From: Microplitis mediator
Lineage: Eukaryota; Arthropoda; Insecta; Hymenoptera; Braconidae
Assembly: GCF_029852145.1 (NCBI RefSeq)
Contig: NC_079969.1
Coordinates: 12,494,465 to 12,558,464, forward strand
DNA: 64,000 nucleotides
Reading direction: 5' to 3'
Part shown: positions 1 through 11,508 of the stretch, one piece after another
Layout of the letters: every line of letters begins with the position of its first letter
Numbering within the stretch: position 1 is the first letter of the stretch
Notes under the pieces: model-generated
Database searches by the model: none
What the model was told of the DNA's origin: nothing
The model's input: the letters and a program-made list of their open reading frames with translations, nothing else
Program-made: the position numbers and the translations under genes

Positions 1-114
1 CTTAAAATTCGTGAACTTTACAAAACAATACAGTAAGAATATTTTAATTTCATAAAATTAATTATATACTTTCAGTAAATAAATTTATTATTAAATTATA
101 TTACCATTTTTTAG

Positions 115-3100
115 AGCCGATCAACTAGCAGCTCATCAAATGTACGGACAATCTGGGACTGGTAATGAACCATCAATCGATCAAAATTTACATCAACGAT
201 CAGATGATTCAAGGTAAAATTTTATTTGTATTCATCTATTTAATCTTCTATATTACTAAGAGAATAAGGAAAAATTTGTTCCTGCCATATCTATATGATA
301 GAATTAGTTAATGTTATTGAATTTGGTATCATTAGAAAGCTTTTGACTTGAATTTGTGCCTTTTCATAGTTTAAACTCATTTTAATTGCCAAGTATTAAG
401 ATAAATAGATTTATCTATATCATTCGAATTACATTTAAACTACGCGAGAAAAAAGACGATCGTATTTATTTTCTTTAAATAAACAAATTAATACTTTAAT
501 TATTCTGTTACTAAATATGACTGAATGTCACTGAATACATAGCTATATTATTTATATCGCGTTACTTATTCTAAAATGACAGATTTTTATACTCCCTTTT
601 GGTTTTAGGAAGCTTCTCAAAGCCAAAAAAGTATGCATAGAAAAAAAAAGGATTCATTGACACAAAAAACCTTTACTCGCCTAAAGAAAATTTTTACTTA
701 CCCCAGGAAATTGTTTGCATTGTGAATTGAAAACAAAAATTTATTTAGAACTAAAAATAATTACTTAGTGCAAAGAATTATTTCTTGACAAAAAATATTT
801 TCTCGCTCCAAGACAATTTTTGTATTTACTTCATGATGCTTAAATTTTTTAGTGCAAATTAAAACTCTTTGCGGCAAGAAATCCTTTTTTTCTGCGTATT
901 TTATAAATTTAGTAGTGATATTTAGGCAGTCACGTAGTGACTGCAGGTTGCTCGTTATTTATTAACGCCTTTAGTAATTATACACAGTAAATATAATTGA
1001 ATGTGTGATAATCAATTTAACAATTGATATAGACTTTAACTATCCCAAATAACAATCTTGTTCGAAACTTGAGCAAGCCAGGTCTCAAGTTCGATAGACG
1101 TTAGTGTCTTTTTCTACATATGTGTCTTGCTGTAGATACTTGTAACCAGATTTAAATTGCAAGCCTTTCATAAGAAATTCGTGCCAGATTATAACTTAAT
1201 TCTGGAGGAAAACTATAGTTGAAAATAATTGCGCATGGCTTGCTCAAGATCTGCTGAAGGCTCTAAATTGACCTCGAGCCTTGAGTAGATCTTGAGCAAG
1301 TCATGCGTCAGTACCTGCCGTAAGTTACTGTGCAAGAAATGTGTCAGAATCTTTTCAACTGCACCGTATCTAAGATATCTGCAGTATTCTTGTGTATAAT
1401 GCCGAGTAAGTCATGCACAAATCTTACGCAAAACCCATACGTTTTACAATTTTGAGCCTTAAGCAGATCTCGAGCAAGCCATGTGCAACTAGTTTCAACT
1501 ATAGTCTTCCTCCGGAATTGAGTTATAATCTGGTACGAATTCCTTGTGTAAGACTTGCACTAGACTTGCTATTAAAATCTGGCCACAAGTATCTTCAGCA
1601 AGACACATAGGTAGATAAATACACTAACGTTTATTAAACTTAAGCCCAGGCTTGCTCAACCCTTGAACAAGATTGGCATATGAGTAATCGGCCAATTTGG
1701 TTCATTTTTGAACTTGATTAAGCTATCAAACCAAAAAATATGTGTGCCAAGTTTGACTTGGGTCTCTTCAAAATTGTGGGCGCTATCGTGACCACAAGGC
1801 TCATGATTTTCTTAACAAATTACGTAGTTGCTTTTTAACGTCATAATAAACAACGAATACAATTTTGAGAATCGATGAATGAAGTCACCGCAGTGAAAGT
1901 TAAGTCTTATTTAATTACCTACAACAGCCGAAATTTAATTCTATCGTAGCATTCAGAAGATATTACAAGTAAAAGCCGCAAAAAACTTTTTTTCGATATT
2001 TTTTGAAATTTTTAAGTCCATTAATCTATTTGAAAAAATTATCCAAATGGTCAGTCAAATAGAGAAGATTAAAGCTTATCGCACGAGCTCTAACATACAT
2101 TTAATAGAAACGAGCTATCACTTTTGATTCACTTGGGATATTTTATCCGGGAACTACAAGTCGTGCGACCCTACTTTCAAACCCATCAACCGATTTGGAT
2201 CATCTTTGAACGTAATCTAGATAATCGCTCATATAATAAGTGCGCCAAATTTCATTGAGATCCGTTAAGAACTGTGGGGGCTGTCGTTTCCACAAGGCGC
2301 GTTATGTATGCATATATAAACTTTTGAACCAATGGTATTTTTGGAACCTACTCGACTAATTATATCAGATAAGGACAAATACAGTTGTTAGATTTCTATA
2401 AAATCTACTAAAGTGAAGCAATGAAAAGCAAAGAAAAAAAACGAAAAACGTCTAATAGTTGTACTTGCTTTTATCAATCAATTTATTTTCTTTTTTTTCT
2501 TTTAAACAATTCCGTGAAGACCCCAAACACCTTGATTTAAAAGCGAGCTCATTCATCGTTTTCCGTAGGTAATATACTGAGCACCCCTCGCGTAATTTAT
2601 GCTGACTTAGGGAACTTCCAGCACTCGATGGTCTCGGTATTAAAACCTCGTGCTACAAGATTTAGTCGTTTTATAGTATCCAGTGTATTTAAATGACCGT
2701 TGATTAGATTCGATCCTCAGCATAACTTCGATATTTTCTTTTATCCACAAGACGTATTAAAAACTGTAATCGAAATAATTTTTTGACTTTTAAAAATTTT
2801 TCTGTTTGATTAATTTCTTTTCTCATATTCCCCTATTTAATAGCTGTAGTACAGCGAAATAAGACACCGGTTGACATATGAGCCCTTAATTTTTTTTAAT
2901 ATTTCGAGGTCCTTCATCGAGATTTTTCATCTATTTCCACATATGCCCAGAAAAGTAAACAATTTGGACAGAATCGAATCGAAGCATTACAATTAAACTG
3001 AAAATAACTATTTTCAGACAAAGTCATAATCCATCATGGGCTCGAGCAATGCGAGCAAGACCAAATCAACAACAGCCATCACCAACCTCAGTTTCACAAA

Positions 3101-6100
3101 AAGATTTACCACCAGCACACCAAGCTTCAATGCCGCAATCACAAGTTACTAGATCTGCGGCAGCATATCAACCGACTACGTACAATAGCGTAACAGCACA
3201 GGTAATAAATTCATTCTTTATTCGCGATAAATTTTTTGCTCTTTTTCTTATAGAAATTTAACTGATATAATTCTTCTCATGTCATAGTCATATATATGAT
3301 TTTATTTAAAACGCATAAGCCACTAATGAGTTAGTTAACCCTGAATCTGATTGCATAAAAAAATCTTTACAATAAAATTTTACCACTGCTTGAAAATTAA
3401 TATTTAAAAATCCTAGAATAAATTTTGTAACTAAAGTAAAGGGCCCAATTTCTGACCTTTTAAGAGTAACAGTTGATGTTAAATTGAAATATTCATTAGA
3501 AAACTTAGCTTAAAAAAAAAAAAATTGATTGTTCGTGAACACAGTTTCTGACCCACTTCTGAATTGCAGTTTCTGACCCTTGAATTGAAAGCAACTTATC
3601 ACTGTTGTCGTTATTGATAACAATTTATAAATAATTAAACTTTATAAATATTCAATTTTAATTTAAAAAACAAGAATTTATTAAGATATGAAAATTTTCA
3701 TTGAATTTTTTTTTTATTATTGGCAATTTTTTCAATCTAATTTTTTATTGAACTATTCCCCTAGTAACACGCGTTTGAGTAAGATTCTGGAGTAAGTATC
3801 TTGAGCAAGACCCCTAGCTGCTAGTGTTTTTTTCTACATATGTGTCTTTCGCAAGATCGTGTATCAAGAAACCTATGTCACGTGCTAACAAAGTAAAACA
3901 AAAAAAAGAACATCTTTTGATTTGATTAGAAATTAATTTTAGAACTTAATTTTGCTTGAATAAATTTAGTAACGCAGACCAAGTACATTGAAATTTTGTT
4001 ATTCAAATTTTTTTGAAATTTTATGAAAATGTTTTTGTAAAAAATAATTTTTGTTTACTATTAAAAGATTTTAAACGTTTACTTGGCGTTATTTTATACA
4101 GAGAATCTGTTTTTGGTAGGATTTTTTTTTTGTAATGTTATTATATTTTCCGATTTTTGGTATTATTTGACGGATAATTTATTGTTGGTCAATAATAATG
4201 TATTAATCGGAGATAACTGTACGCATTTTCGAGGCAATTACTAAATAGAAATTGATTGATCTGTATACATATAGTACTAAATTTCATGGTTTTTACTGAT
4301 AGCCAGACTTTCTGGTTAGAAAGCTGGTGTCGATGAAATACGATCAAGTTGACGACAACTTGTGGACAAGTTTTTGTAACTGTTGACTCCAAGTCGTTGA
4401 GGAAAATAAAGGCAACTCTCCGTCAACTAATAAAGTGCCTACTTTTGCCAGTAACTTTCTTAGAAAGTTGACAACCGGTTGCCGTCAATTTATTTAAATT
4501 CCAATTTTTCGGTCAACTGCTGTAGTAGGTTGTCGCTAGCTTACTGTCAGCTTGACTATCAAAGTTAATACTACTAAGCGAATAAAACTATACCATAAGG
4601 ACGTTAAATCATACATTTTACGTAATCGTAAACTTTTTTTTGCAACTATTTTAAAGTTTTATGATGGTTTTTAAAGTTATCTTTTTATTATTCATAAAAT
4701 AATGCTTGAATAACTTGAATTTTACGATGTTTGCTTTTTCCCGCGTGACTATGAAATTAATTACAACAATTGACAATTTAATTTAAAATTTTCTAGATAA
4801 TAATAAATTTTAATAACTTTAGTTATCTTCATTAATAATAATATAATTTTATGTTATACATTTATATTACATGCGAAGAACACGTCAATTAACCGCTGAA
4901 AAGTGCCTCCACAATAGCAAAAACTATCCTATTAGCAACACTTGTTCAGCGAAAGCTTACTTATTAATTTTCCGTTAAATTTAAACAATATGTTTTGAGC
5001 GAACGGAATTTTTAAACTCTGGAGCAAAGATCTGTTAAATTAAATTTGATGACATATAGCCGTCAACTTTTCGAAATCAACGATTTGTCTAACATTTAGA
5101 TATAATGTACTGGATACATTTTTTAAAAGAGAACCAAAACTTCTCCTTTTGGATTATATTCATCAATTTATTGGCAAATTCAAACAATACATCTCGAGAA
5201 AAGGCAAACTGCAGTTATCAAGTTGTTTTCAACTTTCGAATTAAGTGACTATCAATGTATCTAATCAGCAGAGAATTGAAGTCAACTAGTTTTTAAGGAC
5301 CCAATAAGTGAAATACAATCGTGAAATGATCGATTTCCAATTATTTTTATCAACATTTAATCAAAACTCTCAATGAAGTTAATGGAAATCTATTACCAGT
5401 TAAAGCATACTAATTAGCAAAAAAACAATTGACATCAGTTTGATTGAAATATTATAATTATATATAACAAGAAAACTTTCGATTTAATCTTCGTGCACTC
5501 TTCCACGATTGAAGCTAAAAAGGTCAAAACCGTGCCACGGTCAATAACTGGGTCCTTTACCTTAAATTGCTTGTACCGTTCGGAGTTTCCGAAAGAGCAA
5601 ATTCACTCCATTCCAAAACAATTTCAAGTGATACATTAGGAAATCCAAAACGTAAAAGGGCGTATTGCTACAGATTAGTAGGGATCTATGCTAAAAGGGC
5701 GCACAAAAAATTTTTTTTTGCCATATGTTTTAAATGCAAAGATCTATAAAATACAAAATTTGGGCATCTTTAAGCTACAAGGTCGTGTCTCAAGACATGT
5801 GCCCGTTTAACTCTTAGAAAAGTAGTGCCTAAACCTAAATGGGCGCATAAAAAAAATTTAAGTCAGATGAAAAAATACAGTCTTCTAAACTTTTTTTTTT
5901 CTCAAAATTTATTAAAACTAAAATAATTAAAAAAAAAGAAAATATCAAATTTTTAAATCAATAAATCAAAATTAAATAGAAAATTTTTATGAGAATTATG
6001 AAAAATAGAAAAATCGAAATTCACTTGTTTTCTTCAATTATTGTTTTGGATTATAGATCTGCCATAAATCAGAATAATTTGAAAAAAAAACATAATCATT

Positions 6101-9100
6101 CTTCGATTTTTAAAAATAAAAAACATGAATGCAATCACGCGTATTTTGTGATTTTTCTAGGCATATTTTTAATTTTGATATTAAAAGAACATATTAAGTA
6201 GAATACACCCTTTTGACTACAGCATTTTTAGGCTTAGGCTAAGCGTTTTAATAAATTCTTTAGAAAAAAAATGTTTAGGCCCTTTTAGCTTTGATTCACA
6301 AAATTTTGAAATTCCTGCAGTTAAAGGGGCGCATAACATACGCTCTTTAAGCTTTGAGAAATCTATGTTTAATTTTTATGCGTAAAAAATATTTACTAGT
6401 CAATTGGCGATATAAAAGAAAACGTATGCATCCTTTTAGCCTTGCAAAGTTAAAAGGGCACATAAATTGGTTTGCACCCTTTTACCTTTTGGCACGTGAT
6501 ATTATATTGAAAATTTCTATAACATACTCAAAAAAATAATGATATTAAATTTTTCTTAATAATTTCTAATCATTGAAAATAATCTTTATTTTACAGCGAT
6601 CTAATACGAGTGTATATCAGCCGTATCCTTATCCGTCTAAAGTACTTCCTCCTCCAATCCAAATTCAACAATCTAGCCAATATCCCATTCATCCAGATGT
6701 TAGATTGAAAAAATTGCCATTCTATGATTTATTAGGCGAGTTAGTGAAGCCTTCAAGTTTAATGCCTCAAGGCTCATTACGAATCCAAGAAGGCACATTC
6801 CTTTTTCATTTGACCCCACAGCAGGCTAGTGATATTGCCAACTCACGTGACTGTCGGGCTGGTAGTAGAATGGATTATACAGTTCAAGTACAAATGCGTT
6901 TTTGTTTACAAGAAACTTCATGTGAACAAGAAGATTACTTTCCTCCAGGCGTTGGTGTTAAAGTCAATGGGAAACTTTGTCCGTTACCGGTATTTCTAAA
7001 ATTATTTTTTTTTTCATGGCATATATATATGCATGTAATTAGTTTTTATGCATTTTTTTTTAATTTATTCAGAATCCAATACCGACAAATAAATCAGGAG
7101 TTGAGCCTAAACGGCCACCACGGCCAGTTAACATAAGCCCGCTAGTGAAATTATCGCCTACTGTCGCTAATCAAATCCAAATAACATGGTCAGCTGATTA
7201 TGGAAGAAGATATGCTGTAGCTGTTTACCTTGTTCGAAAACTAACCAGCTCAGAATTGTTAAATCGATTGAAGGCTAGAGGAGCTAGACATTCCGATTAT
7301 ACTCGGGGATTAAGTAAAATTTTTTTTATTATATAAACCCGATATTCCATACTTATATTTAGGTTTCTCATTTTAGAGGATATGACTTTATAATTTTGAA
7401 GTATAAAAAAAAAATTAATTTTTTTCTTGTTATCTAAAAAGAAAAGCCCTTCGAGCTCGAAAAAAATGAAGTTTCGTATTATCTCCGGGAATTCGAGAAA
7501 TTTTAAAAACCAATAAAGATCATTTTTAAAGTTTCGCTCACGATAGAAATGATCAAGATGAAGAGTTACTTGAACTTTTAATTAGCCGGTGAGTTAATAT
7601 AAGAAATGTTAGGATCTTAAAAAAAATAGTGTTCGGATCAATTTTAAGATCTTGATATTAAAATGATATTAACTAGAAAACAATGCGGAATTTCAAAAAA
7701 CTTTATCAGAGATAATTTATAGGAAATGAAATTGTCTACAAAAAAGATTTCCTGACATTTCGTGACAAATCTGATAGTTTCGCTGGAAAAGTAGAAAGAT
7801 CTCGAAATTTACTCAACCTTGACTTCGAGCTCCAATAACTTTTGAACAGATGGATTTATCAAAAAATCATAAGAGTCCTTTTTTGTAGAGCGTTAAATTT
7901 CCTATAAAATTATCAATTGGGTTTATTTATACACTACGTCATTACAGAAATATAAAATTCCAAACGCAAAAATTTTTTTTTCCCATGTTATTTAAATGAG
8001 AAATATAAAATCGCAATCAGGGAGTACTTAATATTGATGTTAAGGGCTCAAATTTGAACTGGCGTCTTCTTTTATCCTACTGAAACTTTTAAGTGTGCGT
8101 CTTTGATAAAAAAAAATAATCGATTTTTTTAAATGTCTAATACATACACACTTATACACTCGGAAATTTTTTTGAAAATAGTCAGGATGGCTTCCTAGGA
8201 CCTTAAAACGTAGAGATATGTTGAAAAAAACGTTTTTGAAAATCGCACCGAAACCAAAAATTTCTAATTTTTTTAACGGGAAGTTAAAAATCAAACAATT
8301 CACGTAAAAGGATCTTAAAATCAAAATTAGGAGCTGGAAATTCGATAACTATTTTTTTTTTGATCGTGTACTTCAAAATTATAAGGTGGAATGAAAAAAA
8401 AAATTTTTTAAATGGCACAGCTTAGTATATAATTGCATATTTATTTCAGTTAAAGAAAAGTTGAATGAAGATGCAGACAGTGAGATAGCAACAACTTCTT
8501 TGCGTGTTTCACTTGCCTGTCCTCTTGGCAAAATGAGAATGAGTACTCCCTGTCGTTCTTCAACTTGCTCGCATTTACAATGTTTCGATGCGTCATTATT
8601 TTTACAAATGAATGAACGTAAACCAACGTGGAATTGTCCAGTTTGTGACAAACCCGCGCTTTATGATCATCTTGTTATCGATGGATACTTTCAAGAAGTT
8701 CTTTCGTCCAATAAATTATTGCCCGACGTTAACGAAATACAATTGTTGCAAGATGGATCCTGGGAAAATCTTGTTTCGAAGAAAGAACGAGATAAAGAAA
8801 AAAGTGATAAGTCTGATTCTAAGACTCGAGCAAAAATTGATGTGGATACAGTTGATTTGGGTATAGTTCATCAACTTAAAAATATAAGTTTCTTATTAAA
8901 TACTTTTGTAGACATTAAGCACAATAATCGATTTTTATTTTAAATTCAGATGAATCAAATCTTGTTGTTTCGACACCAGAAAAAAAGAGCGCTCCAGTAA
9001 TTGATTTGATTTCAAGTGATGAAGATGACGATGTTGAAAATGATTATAAAACTAGTAGCAAAAAAGGAGCAAGCGCTTTACCTAAAAAAAGTCAATCAAA

Positions 9101-9161
9101 TCATGGCGCAATTAGTAGCACCAGCGAATCTCCAGAACTTATGATTATTGATTTAGAGTAG
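115..9161 (+). CDS. Su(var)2-10: PIAS-family E3 SUMO-protein ligase (Su(var)2-10-like), 3' part, six exons
   Basis: Spliced CDS: 115-213, 3018-3201, 6597-6989, 7073-7313, 8450-8860, 8950-9161 (TAG). All junctions are GT-AG and keep one frame (about 512 codons here); the 5' exons, including the expected SAP domain, lie upstream. Exons 1-2 give a Gln/Pro/Ser-rich linker. Exon 3 starts the PINIT domain (LPFYDLLGELVKPSSL, later FCLQETS and FPPGVGVKVNGK). Exon 5 carries the SP-RING/MIZ finger: CPLGKMRM, then zinc ligands in TCSHLQCFD and CPVCDK, with QMNERKPTWNCP between. The last exon holds an acidic SUMO-interacting motif (VIDLISSDEDDD) and ends in LMIIDLE. Family knowledge: PIAS proteins recruit the SUMO-loaded E2 (Ubc9) and promote nuclear SUMOylation, affecting JAK/STAT signalling and chromatin. 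The family call is firm; the ortholog symbol follows Drosophila and is inferred. Confidence 0.93.
633..899. repeat. Short TIR element, CAGAAAAAAAGGAT ends
   Basis: In PIAS intron 1. The left end TGCATAGAAAAAAAAAGGAT is matched in inverse at the right (ATCCTTTTTTTCTGCG). The interior repeats short motifs around AAATTTTT and TTACTT. Similar ends occur near 15490, 51470 and 51712. Confidence 0.55.
1052..1680. repeat. Foldback element with CTTGAGCAAG word repeats
   Basis: In PIAS intron 1. The ends pair (CAATCTTGTTC at left, GAACAAGATTGG at right), as do long inner stretches: AGACGTTAGTGTC with CACTAACGT, GTGCCAGATTATAAC with GTTATAATCTGGTAC, CATGGCTTGCTCAAGATCTG with CAGATCTCGAGCAAGCCATG. The word CTTGAGCAAG recurs in both orientations. 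A related fragment lies at 3765-3860. Confidence 0.65.
1690..2310. repeat. Diverged direct duplication of about 115 bp
   Basis: Positions 1693-1806 and 2190-2306 share the same order of motifs: a GATTTGG/AATTTGG start, TTTGAAC, GTGTGCCAA/GTGCGCCAA, a GTGGG-GCT core and CACAAGGC. Many substitutions separate the copies. No coding content is seen in this part of PIAS intron 1, and nothing recognisable in 2310-3017. Confidence 0.4.
3436..5559. repeat. Probable TIR element, AAAGGGCCCA ends
   Basis: In PIAS intron 2. The left end GTAAAGGGCCCAATTTCTGA is matched by AACTGGGTCCTTTAC at 5545-5559. Left ends of this type recur at 25081, where both ends are clearer. The interior is AT-rich, contains tracts built on GTTGACGACAACTTG-like words and a fragment of the 1052-1680 family. 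No protein is supported. Boundaries are tentative. Confidence 0.4.
5640..6500. repeat. Dispersed word array, TAAAAGGGCGCATAAA
   Basis: The motif AAAAGGGCGCATAAA and its complement recur irregularly (about 5656, 5694, 5835, 6205, 6278, 6324, 6436, 6460, 6478) in AT-rich sequence of PIAS intron 2. Short reading frames here are made of the repeat and show no protein family. Confidence 0.45.
7440..8290 (-). repeat. Copy of the dispersed ~0.8-kb CTTCCCGCTAAG repeat (reverse)
   Basis: In PIAS intron 4. Landmarks of the family appear in reverse: CTTCGAGCTCGAAAA near 7448, TAGTCAGGATGGCTTCCTAGG near 8178, and an end like AACGGGAAGTTAAAA near 8275. The copy is diverged. Other copies are at 32427, 35277, 37612, 48530, 52918 and 54120. 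Confidence 0.55.
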
Positions 9162-9235
9162 TATTGGTTTTTTTTTAAAGGTAACATTTTTATTAAACTT
9201 GATTCTATGTCTAAATGAATTGTCACCGACGATTC

Positions 9236-9241
9236 AATAAA
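9236..9241 (+). terminator. Poly(A) signal of the PIAS gene
   Basis: AATAAA lies 75 bases after the PIAS stop codon in AT-rich sequence. No other gene on this strand is close enough to use it. Confidence 0.6.
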
Positions 9242-9390
9242 ATACTTTTGTGATTGTGGTTATTAAATTACCGAAGTATACAAAGAATCATTATTTTCTA
9301 TTTTTCAAACTTATTTTTATTTTATTTGTATCAATAAAATGTCATTATAACTACAAATATTATTATTTTATTGTTCGTAACTCCAAAATA

Positions 9391-9475
9391 TATACAGTCG
9401 AATTCCACTCAGTCGGATTTCATAAACTCGGAACTCCCCCTCAACCTTAATTGACCTCCACTACCGGCTATGCAG
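9391..9475. repeat. One end of a pogo/Tigger-type element
   Basis: TACAGTCGAATTCCACTCAG, then GTCGGATTTCATAAACTCGG, resembles the terminal sequence of the element at 59136. The opposite end was not found. It sits about 150 bp beyond the PIAS poly(A) signal. Confidence 0.45.
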
Positions 9476-10574
9476 TCTCCAATCCGATGCTATACGTTCG
9501 TATGTGTCTGTATATATTTGTATACATATTATAGTGGTCCAAAAAAAAAATAGTATTTTACACTACAAGGGAAGTAAAGTAAGAAATGTCTCAGATCACA
9601 TGTAATTGTTGGCCGAGGCGAAGCCGAGGTCAACAAACATGTGATCTGAGGCTTTCTTATTTACTTCCCGAGGAGTGTATACTATTTTTCTCCTCGACGG
9701 AGGCGGGAAGCGGCAACTTCGTTTTGCACAGCGGGACGAAAGTTGACGCTTTCCGCCCGGAGGTGAGAAAAAGTTTTTTTCTTTATACCTTAGTCGAAAG
9801 TACGCACTTCCCTCCCTAATTTTGAGGCCTAAAGCCTTATTTCCCTCTCCTGGCGGAGTTACACGCGACTCACTTATATCGCCGGGGGCAAAAAATTTTT
9901 TCGTGCCTACAGAAACAGCCGGTTGCTGCCATCTAGTGATCATCTACCACTTTATAAATAAAATTTTTCACGATAACGTCGTAGATCATTGCTTTATATA
10001 TGCGTCAGTATTTTTGTGTCTCGTTGTATGTAATATTTTAATTAAACAGTGTAATTACAATAATAAGATGAATGAAAAAGTTTCATCGGATGAATCTATG
10101 GACGAGAATGAGGTGATAAAAGATTTTGATGCAGAGGCGAAGTTAATTATTGAAAGTTTATGTATTTATTTATATATTATTTATTAGCAGGAAAAAAATC
10201 TTGTTCATAGGCATAAATTTATTTCTTTCGAAAAAAAATAATTATTTTTTATAAGTATAATTATGTCTTTTTTTTTTTGTTTTGTTTTCAATGCCTGCCC
10301 CCACCGACCAGACGCACTCGCTTCGCTCGTGCTTTCAAATGTCGCGGGGCAGGCATCAAAAACGCAACAAAAAAAAAGAGAGATGGAAAAAAATTAAAGT
10401 TTTATGTATGTCCGAAAGAGGCGCGTCAATAGGGAGCAAATAAAAAAAAACATGGCCGACCTGTCAGCTGAAGGCAGAACGTGGTTGTATTGTTTATAGT
10501 ATTCAAAAATGTAATTAATAAACGTACTTTCGACCAGGTATAAAGAAAAATCGTATACACCACAGGGGAAGATA

Positions 10575-11508
10575 CCCGGGAAAAAATGATCAGACCTGAC
10601 CATGCCTGTTCATGTATGATCAGGCCTGAAATTAGACCTGATCATGCCTGTTCATGTATGATTAGGCCTGAAATTAGACATGATCAGGCCTGATCATACC
10701 TGTCCATGCCTGTTCATGCCTGGTCATGTCTGAAGCGTTAAATACGCTCATGCCTGATCATACCTGTCCATGCCTGGTCATGTCTGTTCATGCCTGTTCA
10801 TGTCTGAAGCGTTAAATACGCTCAGGCCTGATCATACCTGTCCATGCCTGGTCATGTCTGTTCATGTCCGAAGCGTTAAATACGCTCAGGCCTGATCATA
10901 CAGTCAGGTCTGATCATGCCTATTCATACCTGTTCATGCCTGGTCATGTCCTTAGCGTTAAATACGCTCATGCCTGATCATACCTGTCCATGCCTGGTCA
11001 TGTCTGTTCGTGCCTGGTCATGTCTGAAGCGTTAAATACGCTCAGGCCTGATCATACCTGTCCATGCCTGTTCATGCCTGGTCATATATGTTCATGTCTG
11101 TTCATGTCTGCTCATAGATCTAAAATTTTGTTGACCAAGAATCTATCACGTATAAGATTTTTATTACTTGAAGTTCATACGAAACTTACTTTTCAACTAA
11201 ATCTCTTAGGTCAGTGGGTAGCGAGTTACACTTTCGAGCGCCAGGTCCACGGTTCAAATCCTGCACACGCCCGAATTTTTTATTTTTTTTATTTTTATAG
11301 CAATAATTATATACATGTATAATTGAATATAGTTATACATAATTATATATAATTATATAGGGCCATTTTTTATATATAATTTTTTTACCCGGATGGGCAT
11401 GAACAGACATGAACATACCTGATCAGACCTGAGCATGCCTGGTCATTTTTCATGTCTGATCAGGCCTGAAGACTCATGTCTGTTCATGTCTGATCATTTT
11501 TTCCCGGG
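10575..11508. mobile_element. CCCGGG-ended, TA-flanked element made of TGCCTGWTCA words
   Basis: Ends CCCGGGAAAAAATGATCAGA and TCTGATCATTTTTTCCCGGG are perfect inverse copies, each flanked outside by TA. From about 10595 to 11105 the sequence is a near-continuous run of 10-bp words (TGCCTGATCA, TACCTGTCCA, TGCCTGGTCA, TGTCTGTTCA). These are grouped into larger units of about 60-110 bp by AGCGTTAAATACGCT, itself a 5+5 stem. The array returns in inverse at 11395-11500. A tRNA-like module sits between. Confidence 0.8.
11207..11272 (+). other. tRNA-like module (A and B boxes), SINE-like
   Basis: An A-box-like TAGGTCAGTGGGTAG (11207) is followed by a perfect B box GGTTCAAATCC (11251-11261). The flanks do not pair as an acceptor stem and a T-rich stretch follows, so it is more likely a tRNA-derived RNA polymerase III promoter than a working tRNA gene. 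Confidence 0.5.

Noticed and set aside
8379..8651. 90-codon frame antisense to the PIAS MIZ exon
   Set aside because: Shadow of a conserved coding exon on the other strand; no motif of its own.
9596..9943. 115- and 77-codon frames near 9590-9940
   Set aside because: Overlapping frames on opposite strands created by the GC-rich stem sequence of the element; no family resemblance.
10595..11105. CRISPR-like regular array
   Set aside because: The spacing is continuous 10-bp words with no unique spacers, the genome is eukaryotic, and the array lies inside a TIR element.
11207..11272. Genuine tRNA gene
   Set aside because: B box is perfect but the 5' and 3' flanks do not form an acceptor stem, and no clear anticodon stem was found.
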